From: Streptomyces flaveus
GTDB lineage: Bacteria > Actinomycetota > Actinomycetes > Streptomycetales > Streptomycetaceae
Length of the DNA stretch: 64,000 nucleotides
Direction of reading: 5' to 3'
Assembly: GCF_014647675.1 (NCBI RefSeq)
Contig: NZ_BMPQ01000022.1
Span: 1 to 64,000 of the forward strand
Position 1 is the first letter of the stretch. Each line of letters begins with the position of its first letter. Under the pieces are notes generated by a model that was not told where the DNA came from, did no database searches, and saw nothing but the letters and a program-made list of their open reading frames with translations. Position numbers and translations under genes: made by a program. Below, in pieces: positions 6,652-14,303 of this stretch.

Positions 6652-8354
6652 TGCTGCATCTTTCTCAAGAGCCCGCGATGACCGCACTCCTGCTCACAGC
6701 ACCCGCCGCCGCACCTCTGGCCGTCGCGGGCGCCTACACGCTCGGCGGCCTACGCGCGGGGCGGCAGGCTGCCGAAGTGCCCACCGTCCAGCGACCGTTG
6801 GAGCCCGTGGCCGCGGGAGGCGGTCGGGCGGCCGCACCCATGCCGGCCGTCGCGCCGACGATCAGTCCAGCGCGGCGACATCCCCGCGACTGGGCCGGCC
6901 TGGCCTCCCCCCTGGTGATCCTGGCCTGCGGCGCGCTGCTGGCCGCGGACGTCATCGACGACGGGCCTGTGTCCGCGTACTCCGGCCTGCTGCGGGCCGA
7001 CGCGCTGACCGCATGGATGCTGCTGGTCGTCGGTGCCGTCGCGTTCATCGCGTGCGCCTCGGGCCCGGCGTACCTGGCCGGCGAGCGGGCCGCCGACCGG
7101 GCGACGGGCCGGACCGTGATGGGGGTCCCCCCTGGTCATGGGGGTCCCCCCGCTCGAGCGAAGTCGAGAGTGGGGGGGCAGTCGAGAGCTTGGGGGAACT
7201 ACCACGTCCTCGTCCAGGCGTTCCTGGGCGCGATGTGCCTGGCCGTGGTGACCGCGAACCTCGGCGTGCTGTGGGTGGCGATCGAGGCCACCACCATCGT
7301 CACGGCGTTCCTGGTCGGGCACCGCCGCACCCGTACGTCCGTGGAGGCCGCCTGGAAGTACGTGGTGATCTGCTCGGCCGGGATCGCGCTCGCCTTCCTC
7401 GGCACCGTCCTGCTCTACTACGCGGCCCGGCAGGCCGGCATCGCCGAGGCGTGGGCGCTGGACTGGCCCACCCTGGTTGCCCGTGCCGATCGCCTCGACC
7501 CGGCGGTCACCCGGCTCGGCATCACCCTGGTCGTCCTCGGCTACGGCGCCAAGGCGGGCCTGGTGCCACTGCACGCCTGGCTGCCCGACGCACACAGCCA
7601 GGCCCCCGCCCCGGTCTCCGCGCTGATGTCGGGCGTCCTGCTGTCCGTCGCCTTCGCCGCCATCCTGCGCTACCGGGTCATCGCGGACGCCGCCCTCGGC
7701 CCGGACTTCACCCGCGTCCTGCTGGCCGGCATCGCGCTGCTGACCCTCGCGCTCGCCGCCGCCCTGCTGCTGGCCCAGCGCGACTACAAGCGGATGCTGG
7801 CCTATTCGAGCATGGAGCACATGAGCCTGATCGCTCTCGCCGCGGCCGTGGGCAGCCCGCTCGCCCTGGCCGCCGGGCTGCTGCACATCGCCGGGCACGG
7901 GCTGGCCAAGGCCACCGCGTTCTGCGCGTCGGGCCGGATTCTGCAGCTGCGCGGTACGTCGGAGATCGGGCGAGTGAGCGGTCTGCTCGCTCAATCACCG
8001 TGGCTGGGGGCGGTGTTCGGGCTCGCAGTCGTCGCACTGCTGGGCTTTCCGCCGTTCAGCCTGTTCGCTTCCGAACTGGGCATCGCCCGCTCCGGATTCG
8101 CCGCGGGAGCGGGACTGGGCTGGGCCATGGCCGCCGCCCTCCTGCTGGTCCTGATCGCCTTCGCCGCCCTGGCCACCCGCACCGCGCGCATGCTGCTGGG
8201 ACCCTCCCCCGCCGGGGATACGGCCGTCCAGGACAGTCCGTCCGCCCTGTGGCCCCTCACTGTGGGCCTGGCGGCCTGCACCGCACTCGGCATCGCTGCC
8301 GGCCCGCTGGGCGACCTGCTGTCCCAGGCCGCCGCCGTCCTCGAAAGGCCCTGA
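6651..8354 (+). CDS. HyfF-like (NuoL/M/N-type) antiporter subunit with in-frame repeat insertion
   Basis: A 567-residue second Mrp-type membrane subunit, counterpart of HycQ/Rv0086. Core motifs are KAGLVPLHAWLPDAHSQAPAP, QRDYKRMLAYSSMEHMSL and LLHIAGHGLAKATAFCASG. Two segments look foreign to the family: a low-complexity loop near residues 35-80, and residues about 156-183 (RTVMGVPPGHGGPP and following), which are encoded by a streptomycete GC-rich repeat at 7117-7199. The repeat keeps the frame open and falls between membrane spans. ATG 6651 overlaps the previous stop; ATG 6678 is a credible alternative start. Confidence 0.87.
   Translation: MLHLSQEPAMTALLLTAPAAAPLAVAGAYTLGGLRAGRQAAEVPTVQRPLEPVAAGGGRAAAPMPAVAPTISPARRHPRDWAGLASPLVILACGALLAADVIDDGPVSAYSGLLRADALTAWMLLVVGAVAFIACASGPAYLAGERAADRATGRTVMGVPPGHGGPPARAKSRVGGQSRAWGNYHVLVQAFLGAMCLAVVTANLGVLWVAIEATTIVTAFLVGHRRTRTSVEAAWKYVVICSAGIALAFLGTVLLYYAARQAGIAEAWALDWPTLVARADRLDPAVTRLGITLVVLGYGAKAGLVPLHAWLPDAHSQAPAPVSALMSGVLLSVAFAAILRYRVIADAALGPDFTRVLLAGIALLTLALAAALLLAQRDYKRMLAYSSMEHMSLIALAAAVGSPLALAAGLLHIAGHGLAKATAFCASGRILQLRGTSEIGRVSGLLAQSPWLGAVFGLAVVALLGFPPFSLFASELGIARSGFAAGAGLGWAMAAALLLVLIAFAALATRTARMLLGPSPAGDTAVQDSPSALWPLTVGLAACTALGIAAGPLGDLLSQAAAVLERP
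7117..7199. repeat. GC-rich interspersed repeat inserted within a coding region
   Basis: Two near-identical GGGGGTCCCCCC units, a CTCGAGCGAAGTCGAGAG dyad and G-runs make nested inverted repeats. The element resembles that at 1854-1906. Its length keeps the reading frame of the HyfF-like gene and adds roughly 28 Gly/Pro/Arg-rich residues. Confidence 0.7.
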
Positions 8355-8357
8355 CCG

Positions 8358-9836
8358 ATGCGCACCGTGCACGACGTCCACGCCGCCGAACTGCCCCAGC
8401 GGGCCGAGGCGCTGCTGCGCGACGGGCACCGCCTGGCCCTGATCGCCGCACACCACGACGCCGACGCCGTCCGCCTGGTCCACCTCTTCGTCTCCGGCCC
8501 ACCAGACACCCGCATCGAACTCCATGTCCGCCTCGACCCCACCCGGCCCGAGGTGCCCAGCCTGGCCCATCTCTCGTTTCCCGCCGGCCGGTTCGAGCGC
8601 GAGATGCGCGACCTGCACGGCATCGTCCCCCTCGACCACCCGCAGCCCCGCCGCCTGGTACGCCACTTCCACTGGCCCAGGGGCTGGTACCCGATGCACC
8701 CCGATGCCGGGGACCCGCCCGCCTTCGGCGAACAGGAAGGTCCGTACCCCTTCCTGGCAGTCACCGGCGACGGCGTCTACGAAATCCCCGTCGGCCCCGT
8801 CCACGCCGGGCTCATCGAACCCGGCCACTTCCGCTTCTCCGTCGTCGGCGAGACCATCCTCAAGCTCAAGGCCCGCCTCTGGTTCGTCCACAAAGGCATC
8901 GAGAAACTCTTCCAGGGCCGCAGCGTCGCCGCCGGACTCCCGCTCGCCGAACGCATCAGTGGCGACACCGCCGTCGGCCACGCCCTCGCGTACTGCCTGG
9001 CCGTCGAGGAGGCCACGGGCGCGGCCGTACCCGAACAGGCCCAGTGCGCCCGCGCCCTGCTCCTCGAACTCGAACGCCTCCACAACCACGTCGCCGACCT
9101 GGGCATGCTCTGCAACGACGTCGGATACGGCATCCTCAACGCCCACGCCCAGCGCGTCCGCGAACAACTCCTGCGCCTCAACAGCACGGTGACCGGACAC
9201 CGCCTGCTGCGCGGCGGCGTCGTCCCCGGCGGCAGCGCCCTGCGCACCCTGCCCGGCCCCGCCCAACTGGACGCCGTCGGCGACGACATCCGCGACATCG
9301 TCCGGCTGGCGCTGGGCCACTCCACCGTCCACGACCGCTTCACCGGCACCGCGATCCTGCGCACCGAGGCCGCCCGTGACATCGGCTGCCTCGGCTACGT
9401 CGCCCGCGCCAGCGGCCTGGCCCAGGACGCCCGGATCGCCCACCCCTTCACCCCGCACGGGCAACCCGGTCACGTCCCCGTGCACGCCGGTGGCGACGTC
9501 CTGGCCCGCTTCCTGGTCCGGGCCGAAGAGATCGACGCTTCTCTCACTCTGATCCGGGAACTCACCGACCGCGTCTCGACCGGCGCGGTTCTGGGCCCTA
9601 CCGCGGTGCCCGGGGAAGGCCCCCTCAGCGGCGTCGGCCTCGTCGAAGGCTGGCGCGGCACCATCGCCACCCGCGTCGAGCTCGCCGCCGACGGCACCCT
9701 CAAGCGGGTCAAGCCGGTCGACCCGTCGTTCTTCAACTGGCCCGCGCTGCCGGTCGCCCTGAACGACACGATCGTCCCGGACTTCCCGCTGACCAACAAG
9801 AGCTTCAATCTCTCCTACGCCGGCAATGATCTCTGA
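8358..9836 (+). CDS. HycE/NuoCD-like large subunit lacking NiFe ligands (Ehr-type)
   Basis: A 492-residue fusion of a NuoC-like N-terminus (1-125; FEREMRDLHGIVPLDHP) and a NuoD/hydrogenase-large-subunit domain (VGPVHAGLIEPGHFRFSVVGE at about 146-165). In true group 4 hydrogenases a R-x-C-G-x-C motif follows; here the site reads RISGDTAVGHA (residues 199-209). The C-terminal DPCxxC is replaced by KSFNLSYAGNDL. All four nickel-iron ligands are therefore gone, and no maturation-protease tail follows. It is best described as an energy-converting-hydrogenase-related subunit with an unknown electron partner. Counterpart of Rv0087, last gene of the operon. Confidence 0.9.
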   Translation: MRTVHDVHAAELPQRAEALLRDGHRLALIAAHHDADAVRLVHLFVSGPPDTRIELHVRLDPTRPEVPSLAHLSFPAGRFEREMRDLHGIVPLDHPQPRRLVRHFHWPRGWYPMHPDAGDPPAFGEQEGPYPFLAVTGDGVYEIPVGPVHAGLIEPGHFRFSVVGETILKLKARLWFVHKGIEKLFQGRSVAAGLPLAERISGDTAVGHALAYCLAVEEATGAAVPEQAQCARALLLELERLHNHVADLGMLCNDVGYGILNAHAQRVREQLLRLNSTVTGHRLLRGGVVPGGSALRTLPGPAQLDAVGDDIRDIVRLALGHSTVHDRFTGTAILRTEAARDIGCLGYVARASGLAQDARIAHPFTPHGQPGHVPVHAGGDVLARFLVRAEEIDASLTLIRELTDRVSTGAVLGPTAVPGEGPLSGVGLVEGWRGTIATRVELAADGTLKRVKPVDPSFFNWPALPVALNDTIVPDFPLTNKSFNLSYAGNDL

Positions 9837-9870
9837 CCGGTCAGGAACCCGACTGAACCGGACATCACTC

Positions 9871-9897
9871 GAGCCCTCGCGCCTTCCGCGAGGGCTC
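9871..9897. terminator. Bidirectional hairpin terminator
   Basis: Perfect 11-bp stem GAGCCCTCGCG / CGCGAGGGCTC with a CCTTC loop. It lies between the converging Ehr-like operon and the pnt operon, so it can serve both strands. Confidence 0.85.
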
Positions 9898-9925
9898 AAG
9901 CAGCCGTGTGGCCAGTAGGTGTGCG

Positions 9926-11353
9926 TCAGCCGACGAACTCCCCCACTGCGGCCTTCAGTTCGGACAGTCCCTTCTTGGCGTCGGTGAAGAACATCCCGGT
10001 CTTCGGGTCGGTGTAGAGCTCGTTGTCTATGCCCGCGTAGCCGTGGCCCATCGAGCGCTTGATGACGACGATGCTCTTGGCCTTGTCGACGTCGAGGATC
10101 GGCATGCCGGAGATCGCGTTGCCGGGGCGGCGGGCGATCGGGTTGGTCACGTCGTTGGCACCGATGACGAGGGCGACGTCGGCCTGCGGGAACTCGGGGT
10201 TGACGTCGTCCATCTCCTTCAGTTGCGTGTAGGGGACGTTGGCTTCCGCCAGGAGCACGTTCATGTGTCCGGGCATGCGGCCGGCGACCGGGTGGACGGC
10301 GTAGCTGACGTCGATGCCGTGGTCGGTGAGCAGCTGGGCCAGGGCGCCGAGTTCGTGCTGGGCCTGGGCGGCGGCCAGGCCGTACCCCGGCACGAAGATG
10401 ACCTTGCGCGCGTACGCCAGCTGGATCGCCACGTCGTCCGCGGAGACCGGGCGGACCTGGGCGGGTGCCCCGCCCGCGCCGGCCGTCGCCGGAGCGCTGT
10501 CGCCGGTGCCGAAGCCGCCGATGACGACGTTGGCGATGGACCGGTTCATGGCGTCGGCCATCAGCTTGGTGAGGATGCCGCCCGAGGCGCTGACGAGCAT
10601 GCCCGCGATGATGAGCGCGGTCTCGTCGAGCACGAAGCCGGCCATCGCGACCGCGGACCCGGTGAAGGCGTTCAGCAGGGCGATGACCACCGGCATGTCC
10701 GCGCCGCCGATCGGCAGCACCATCGTCACGCCGAAGAGCAGTGCCACGGCGACGAGTCCGTACAGCGCGACCTGGCTGTCGGGTGCCAGCACCAGCCAGA
10801 CCGTGCCGGCGACGAAGGAGGCCGGCAGCAGCACGTTGAGCAGCCGTGCACCCGGGAAGACCACTGGTGCGCCGGACACGACGCCCTGCAGCTTGCCCGC
10901 CGCGACCAGCGAGCCGGAGAGGGTGACCGCGCCGATGACGATGTCCAGGGCGCCGGGGAGGGAGACCCGTGTGCCCAGGGCGGCCGGGTGGTCGGCCTGG
11001 AGCAGGTCGCCGACCGCGATGAGCGCGGCCGCGCCGCCGCCGACGGCGTTGAAGAGACTGACCAGTTGCGGCATGGAGGTCATCTGGACCTCGCGCGCGG
11101 CCCACAGGCCGAGCGCCGCACCCAGGACGCCTCCGGAGATCAGTACGAGCCAGCCGGTGCTACTGATCACGTTCTCGTCCGTGACCAGCCAGACGGTGGC
11201 GGCGATCGCGAGGGCCATGGCCCCGGCGGAGAGGGTGTTGCCGCGGCGGGCCGTGCGCGGGTGGTTCATCAGGTGCAGGCCCATCACGAAGCAGGCGGCC
11301 GCGGCCAGGAAGATGTACTGAACGGCGTTGGAGACGGTGTCCATGACGGTCAC
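9926..11353 (-). CDS. pntB: NAD(P) transhydrogenase subunit beta
   Basis: A 475-residue PntB: about nine membrane helices (residues 1-275), followed by the NADP(H)-binding dIII domain. FVPGYGLAAAQAQHELGALAQLL, VHPVAGRMPGHMNVLLAEA and DVALVIGANDVTNP are diagnostic of dIII, and IVVIKRSMGHGYAGIDNELY closes it. It completes the proton-pumping transhydrogenase that exchanges reducing equivalents between NADH and NADPH. GTG 11353 overlaps the pntAb stop (GTGA); ATG 11344 is an alternative. Last gene of the minus-strand operon starting with the GAF regulator at 17224. Confidence 0.95.
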   Translation of the reverse strand: MTVMDTVSNAVQYIFLAAAACFVMGLHLMNHPRTARRGNTLSAGAMALAIAATVWLVTDENVISSTGWLVLISGGVLGAALGLWAAREVQMTSMPQLVSLFNAVGGGAAALIAVGDLLQADHPAALGTRVSLPGALDIVIGAVTLSGSLVAAGKLQGVVSGAPVVFPGARLLNVLLPASFVAGTVWLVLAPDSQVALYGLVAVALLFGVTMVLPIGGADMPVVIALLNAFTGSAVAMAGFVLDETALIIAGMLVSASGGILTKLMADAMNRSIANVVIGGFGTGDSAPATAGAGGAPAQVRPVSADDVAIQLAYARKVIFVPGYGLAAAQAQHELGALAQLLTDHGIDVSYAVHPVAGRMPGHMNVLLAEANVPYTQLKEMDDVNPEFPQADVALVIGANDVTNPIARRPGNAISGMPILDVDKAKSIVVIKRSMGHGYAGIDNELYTDPKTGMFFTDAKKGLSELKAAVGEFVG

Positions 11354-11682
11354 ACCTCCGCCTTCTCTTGCGATTGCGTGACGGACTTCTCGGCGGTCGG
11401 CTTGGCCCGGAACATCTCCAGCATCCGGTCCGTGACCACGTATCCGCCGACGACGTTCATGGCGCCGAACACCATGGCCACGAAGGCGAGGGCATAGCCG
11501 AGCCAGGTGTGCGACTCGGCCGCGATCAGCATCGCGCCGATGACGACGATGCCGTGCACGGCATTGGAGCCGGACATCAGCGGCGTGTGCAGGGTCGCCG
11601 GGACCTTGCTGATGACCTCGATGCCGACCAGGACGCTCAGCACGAAGACGGTGATCGCGGTGAGGAGATCGAGGTTGTTCAT
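11350..11682 (-). CDS. pntAb: NAD(P) transhydrogenase subunit alpha part 2 (membrane)
   Basis: A 110-residue membrane protein with three spans. It matches the dII segment that is a separate polypeptide in actinobacterial three-gene transhydrogenases (STLHTP-like motif: KVPATLHTPLMSGSNAVHGIV). It overlaps both neighbours by four bases, a sign of tight translational coupling of the three subunits. The C-terminus (RAKPTAEKSVTQSQ) is cytoplasmic. Confidence 0.94.
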   Translation of the reverse strand: MNNLDLLTAITVFVLSVLVGIEVISKVPATLHTPLMSGSNAVHGIVVIGAMLIAAESHTWLGYALAFVAMVFGAMNVVGGYVVTDRMLEMFRAKPTAEKSVTQSQEKAEV

Positions 11683-12794
11683 GATGACGCTCCTCCCATG
11701 AGTGCGGCCGTGATCTCGTCGGCCGTGTCGAGGACGAGTTCGCCGTCGCGCACCAAGTGGCGCAGCAGCGCGACGAGGTTGCGGGCGTACGCCGTGGACG
11801 CGGCGGTCGCCATCGCGGAGGGCAGGCGTCCGGCGCCGATGAGGGTGACTCCGTTGTCGAGGACGGTGGTCTTGTCGGGCTCGGTGCCCTCGACGTTGCC
11901 GCCGAGTTCGCTCGCCGCCAGGTCGACGACGACCGAGCCGGGCTTCATCTGCTCCACAGCGGTGGCGGTGACCAGCAACGGTGGCTTGCGGCCCGGTACT
12001 TGGGCCGTGGTGATGAGGATGTCGGAGCGGGCGATGTGCGCGTCGAGCGCCTCCCGCTGGGCCCGCTGTTCCTGTTCGGTCAACTCCCGTGCGTAGCCGC
12101 CCTGTCCGGCCCCCGGTTCCCCGTTCGGCGGGCTCTGGATGTCGAGGAACCGGGCGCCGAGCGACTCCACCTCCCCACGCGATGCGGGGCGTACGTCGTA
12201 CGCCGAGACGACGGCACCAAGGCGGCGGGCGGTGGCGATCGCCTGCAGCCCGGCCACTCCGGCACCGAGGACGAGGACCTGCGCCGGACGCATGGTGCCC
12301 GCCGCGGTGGTCAGCATCGGGAAGAACCGGTCGTACGAGTCGGCCGCCACCAGTGCCGCCTTGTAGCCGGCGACACTGGCCTGGGACGTCAGCGCGTCCA
12401 TCGACTGGGCGCGGCTGAGGGTGCGCGGCAGCAGGTCGAGACTCACCGTGCGCACACCGCGTCCGGTCAGTTCCTCGGCCAGGGCGGGGTTGCGCAGTGG
12501 TTCGAGCAGGCCGATCAGTGTCTGCCCGGCGCGCAGGGCCTGAGCCGTCTCCACGTCCGGCGGGCCGACACACAGCACGACGTCGGCACGCGCGTACAAC
12601 TCGTCCGGCGGTACGACGGTCGCGCCGACGTCGGTGTACTCGGCGTCGGTGAACCAGGCACCGGAGCCGGCGCCGGTCTCGATCAGGACGTCAAGTCCGG
12701 CTCGGCGCAGGAGGGTTACGGCCTCGGGGACGAGGGCGACACGGCGTTCGCCGGGCGCCCGCTCCCGTACGGCACCGATGATGAGGGTTGCCAT
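11679..12794 (-). CDS. pntAa: NAD(P) transhydrogenase subunit alpha part 1 (NAD-binding)
   Basis: A 371-residue dI domain homologous to PntA and alanine dehydrogenase. It has GAVRERAPGERRVALVPEAV at the N-terminus, the NAD-binding Rossmann signature VLGAGVAGLQAIATARRLGA, and the mobile-loop region GGYARELTEQEQ. ATG 12794 fits the family start (MATLIIGAVRE). The mobile-loop region is followed by DILITTAQVPGRKPP, conserved in transhydrogenases. It binds NAD(H) on the cytoplasmic face and delivers hydride to the PntB dIII domain. Confidence 0.95.
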   Translation of the reverse strand: MATLIIGAVRERAPGERRVALVPEAVTLLRRAGLDVLIETGAGSGAWFTDAEYTDVGATVVPPDELYARADVVLCVGPPDVETAQALRAGQTLIGLLEPLRNPALAEELTGRGVRTVSLDLLPRTLSRAQSMDALTSQASVAGYKAALVAADSYDRFFPMLTTAAGTMRPAQVLVLGAGVAGLQAIATARRLGAVVSAYDVRPASRGEVESLGARFLDIQSPPNGEPGAGQGGYARELTEQEQRAQREALDAHIARSDILITTAQVPGRKPPLLVTATAVEQMKPGSVVVDLAASELGGNVEGTEPDKTTVLDNGVTLIGAGRLPSAMATAASTAYARNLVALLRHLVRDGELVLDTADEITAALMGGASS

Positions 12795-12843
12795 GATCTG
12801 CTGCCTCTCCCTGTGGCCCGGTGGGTGCCGGGCCACGGAACTC

Positions 12844-13857
12844 TCAGAACTCGAAGACGAGCCGCGCTTCGGCTCGTCCGTCGAGGACCTCGTCGAAGGA
12901 TTCGTTGACCTGGTCCAGGCGCCGCGGTTCGGCGATGACCTGGGTGCGTCCGGCGGCGTGCAGCGCGAACACCTCGGCGAGGTCCTGGCGGGTGCCGACG
13001 ATGGAGCCGATGACGGAGATCCCGCTGAGCACGGTCTCGAAGATCGGCACATTGATCGACGCGTTGTCGGCGGGCAGGCCGACCATGACCAGGCGCCCGC
13101 CCCGGTTGAGGGACCGGTAGGCCTGCTCGAACGCCTTGGGCGAGGCGGCCAGTACGATGGCCACGTCCGCACCGCCGGCCTTCTTGATCTCCTCGACCGG
13201 GTCGTGCGTACGGGCGTTGACGATCTGGTCGGCGCCGAGCTTGTGGGCCAGGCCCAGCTTGTCCGGTTCGAGGTCGACGGCGGTGACGAAGCCGCCGACG
13301 AGGCGTGCGTACTGGACGGCCAGGTGGCCGAGGCCGCCGACGCCGAAGACGGCGACCCGCTCGGCCGGGACCACGTGCGCGACCTTGATCGCCTTGTACG
13401 TGGTGACGCCGGCGCAGGTCAGCGGCGCCGCGTCGAACGACGACACGCCCTCGGGCACCGGGACGACGGCGCCCGCGTCGGCCACGGCGTACTCGGCGTA
13501 GCAACCGTCCACGGAGTAGCCGGAGTTGACCTGGCTCTCGCAGAGGGTCTCCCAGCCGGAGACGCAGTGGCGGCAGGTGCCGCAGGACGAGCCGAGCCAC
13601 GGGATGGCGACCCGCTTGCCGACCAGGTCGGCGGAGACGCCCTCACCGACGGCCTGGACCGGGCCGACGCCCTCGTGTCCGGGGATGAACGGCGGCTGCG
13701 GCTTGACCGGCCAGTCGCCGTGGGCCGCGTGGATGTCGGTGTGGCAGAGGCCGGAAGCCTCCATACGGACGAGTACCTGGCCGGGGCCGGGTTCGGGGAC
13801 GGGGAGTTCCTGGATCTCCAGGGGCTTCCCGAGGTGAGTGACGACTGCTGCCTTCAT
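12844..13857 (-). CDS. Zinc-dependent alcohol dehydrogenase (AdhA/AdhP type)
   Basis: A 337-residue medium-chain dehydrogenase. Catalytic zinc ligands are visible in GLCHTD (Cys38) and GHEGVG (His61, Glu62). Structural zinc cysteines are at 92, 95, 98 and 106 (CGTCRHCVSGWETLC), and the NAD-binding motif is VFGVGGLGHLAVQYA. It should interconvert ethanol and acetaldehyde, next to an aldehyde dehydrogenase. ATG 13857 is preceded by AGGAG at suitable spacing, supporting initiation here. However, the reading frame upstream is open through the whole DUF779 segment (13858-14253), so a fused 469-residue protein is also possible. Confidence 0.93.
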   Translation of the reverse strand: MKAAVVTHLGKPLEIQELPVPEPGPGQVLVRMEASGLCHTDIHAAHGDWPVKPQPPFIPGHEGVGPVQAVGEGVSADLVGKRVAIPWLGSSCGTCRHCVSGWETLCESQVNSGYSVDGCYAEYAVADAGAVVPVPEGVSSFDAAPLTCAGVTTYKAIKVAHVVPAERVAVFGVGGLGHLAVQYARLVGGFVTAVDLEPDKLGLAHKLGADQIVNARTHDPVEEIKKAGGADVAIVLAASPKAFEQAYRSLNRGGRLVMVGLPADNASINVPIFETVLSGISVIGSIVGTRQDLAEVFALHAAGRTQVIAEPRRLDQVNESFDEVLDGRAEARLVFEF

Positions 13858-14253
13858 GATCAGCTCCTCTACTGGGCTGTATGCCGGAAGCCGGCTCTCT
13901 GCCGGTTCCTCGATCCGTGTGACGAAACGCAGCCCGTCCCCTGCTGCGAGGGAGAAGCCGCCCGGTGTGCCCTCCTCGACGTCCAGGACGAGGCGTGGGC
14001 GGCCGAGCGCCTCGTACAGGTCGGCGTCGATGTGGAAGGTGCCGCCGTCCAGGACGCCGAGCATCATGTCGCCGTCGCCGAGGGCGAATTCGCCGCCGGG
14101 GAAGCACATCGGGTCGCTGCCGTCGCAGCAGCCGCCGGACTGGACGAACATCACCGGCCGGCCGTGGGCGGCGCGCAGGGCCTTGATGGCCCGGTGCGCC
14201 GCCCGGGTGGCGGTGACGCGCCCGGCGTTGCCGTTCTTGAGCGTCGCGGGCAT
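13858..14253 (-). CDS. DUF779 domain segment, open into the alcohol dehydrogenase without a stop
   Basis: From ATG 14253, 132 codons encode a DUF779 protein (SGGCCDGSDPMCF with the clustered cysteines; GDGDMMLGVLDGGTFHID; RLVLDVEEGTPGGFSLA). It then reads IEEPAESRLPAYSPVEELI directly into the ADH Met. DUF779 proteins are usually separate proteins of about 120-130 residues encoded beside acetaldehyde dehydrogenases, and their role is unknown. Either the stop codon was lost, creating a fusion, or both products are made by internal initiation. No stop codon was found in this frame between 14253 and 12844. Confidence 0.75.
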
Positions 14254-14303
14254 GTCGGTGCCCCCCTTCGGATCCGCTGTGATCGCTGGAATCAGCGGCT
14301 CGG

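Noticed and set aside
2470..9836. Functional formate hydrogenlyase or hydrogenase-4
   Set aside because: Gene order matches, but all NiFe-binding cysteines are missing from the large subunit, and no formate dehydrogenase or hydrogenase maturation genes are present.
7995..11105. Very long minus-strand open frame (over 1000 codons) across the Ehr large subunit and pntB
   Set aside because: It is antisense to two well-supported genes, has Gly/Arg/Asp-rich composition typical of high-GC shadow frames, and shows no family motif.
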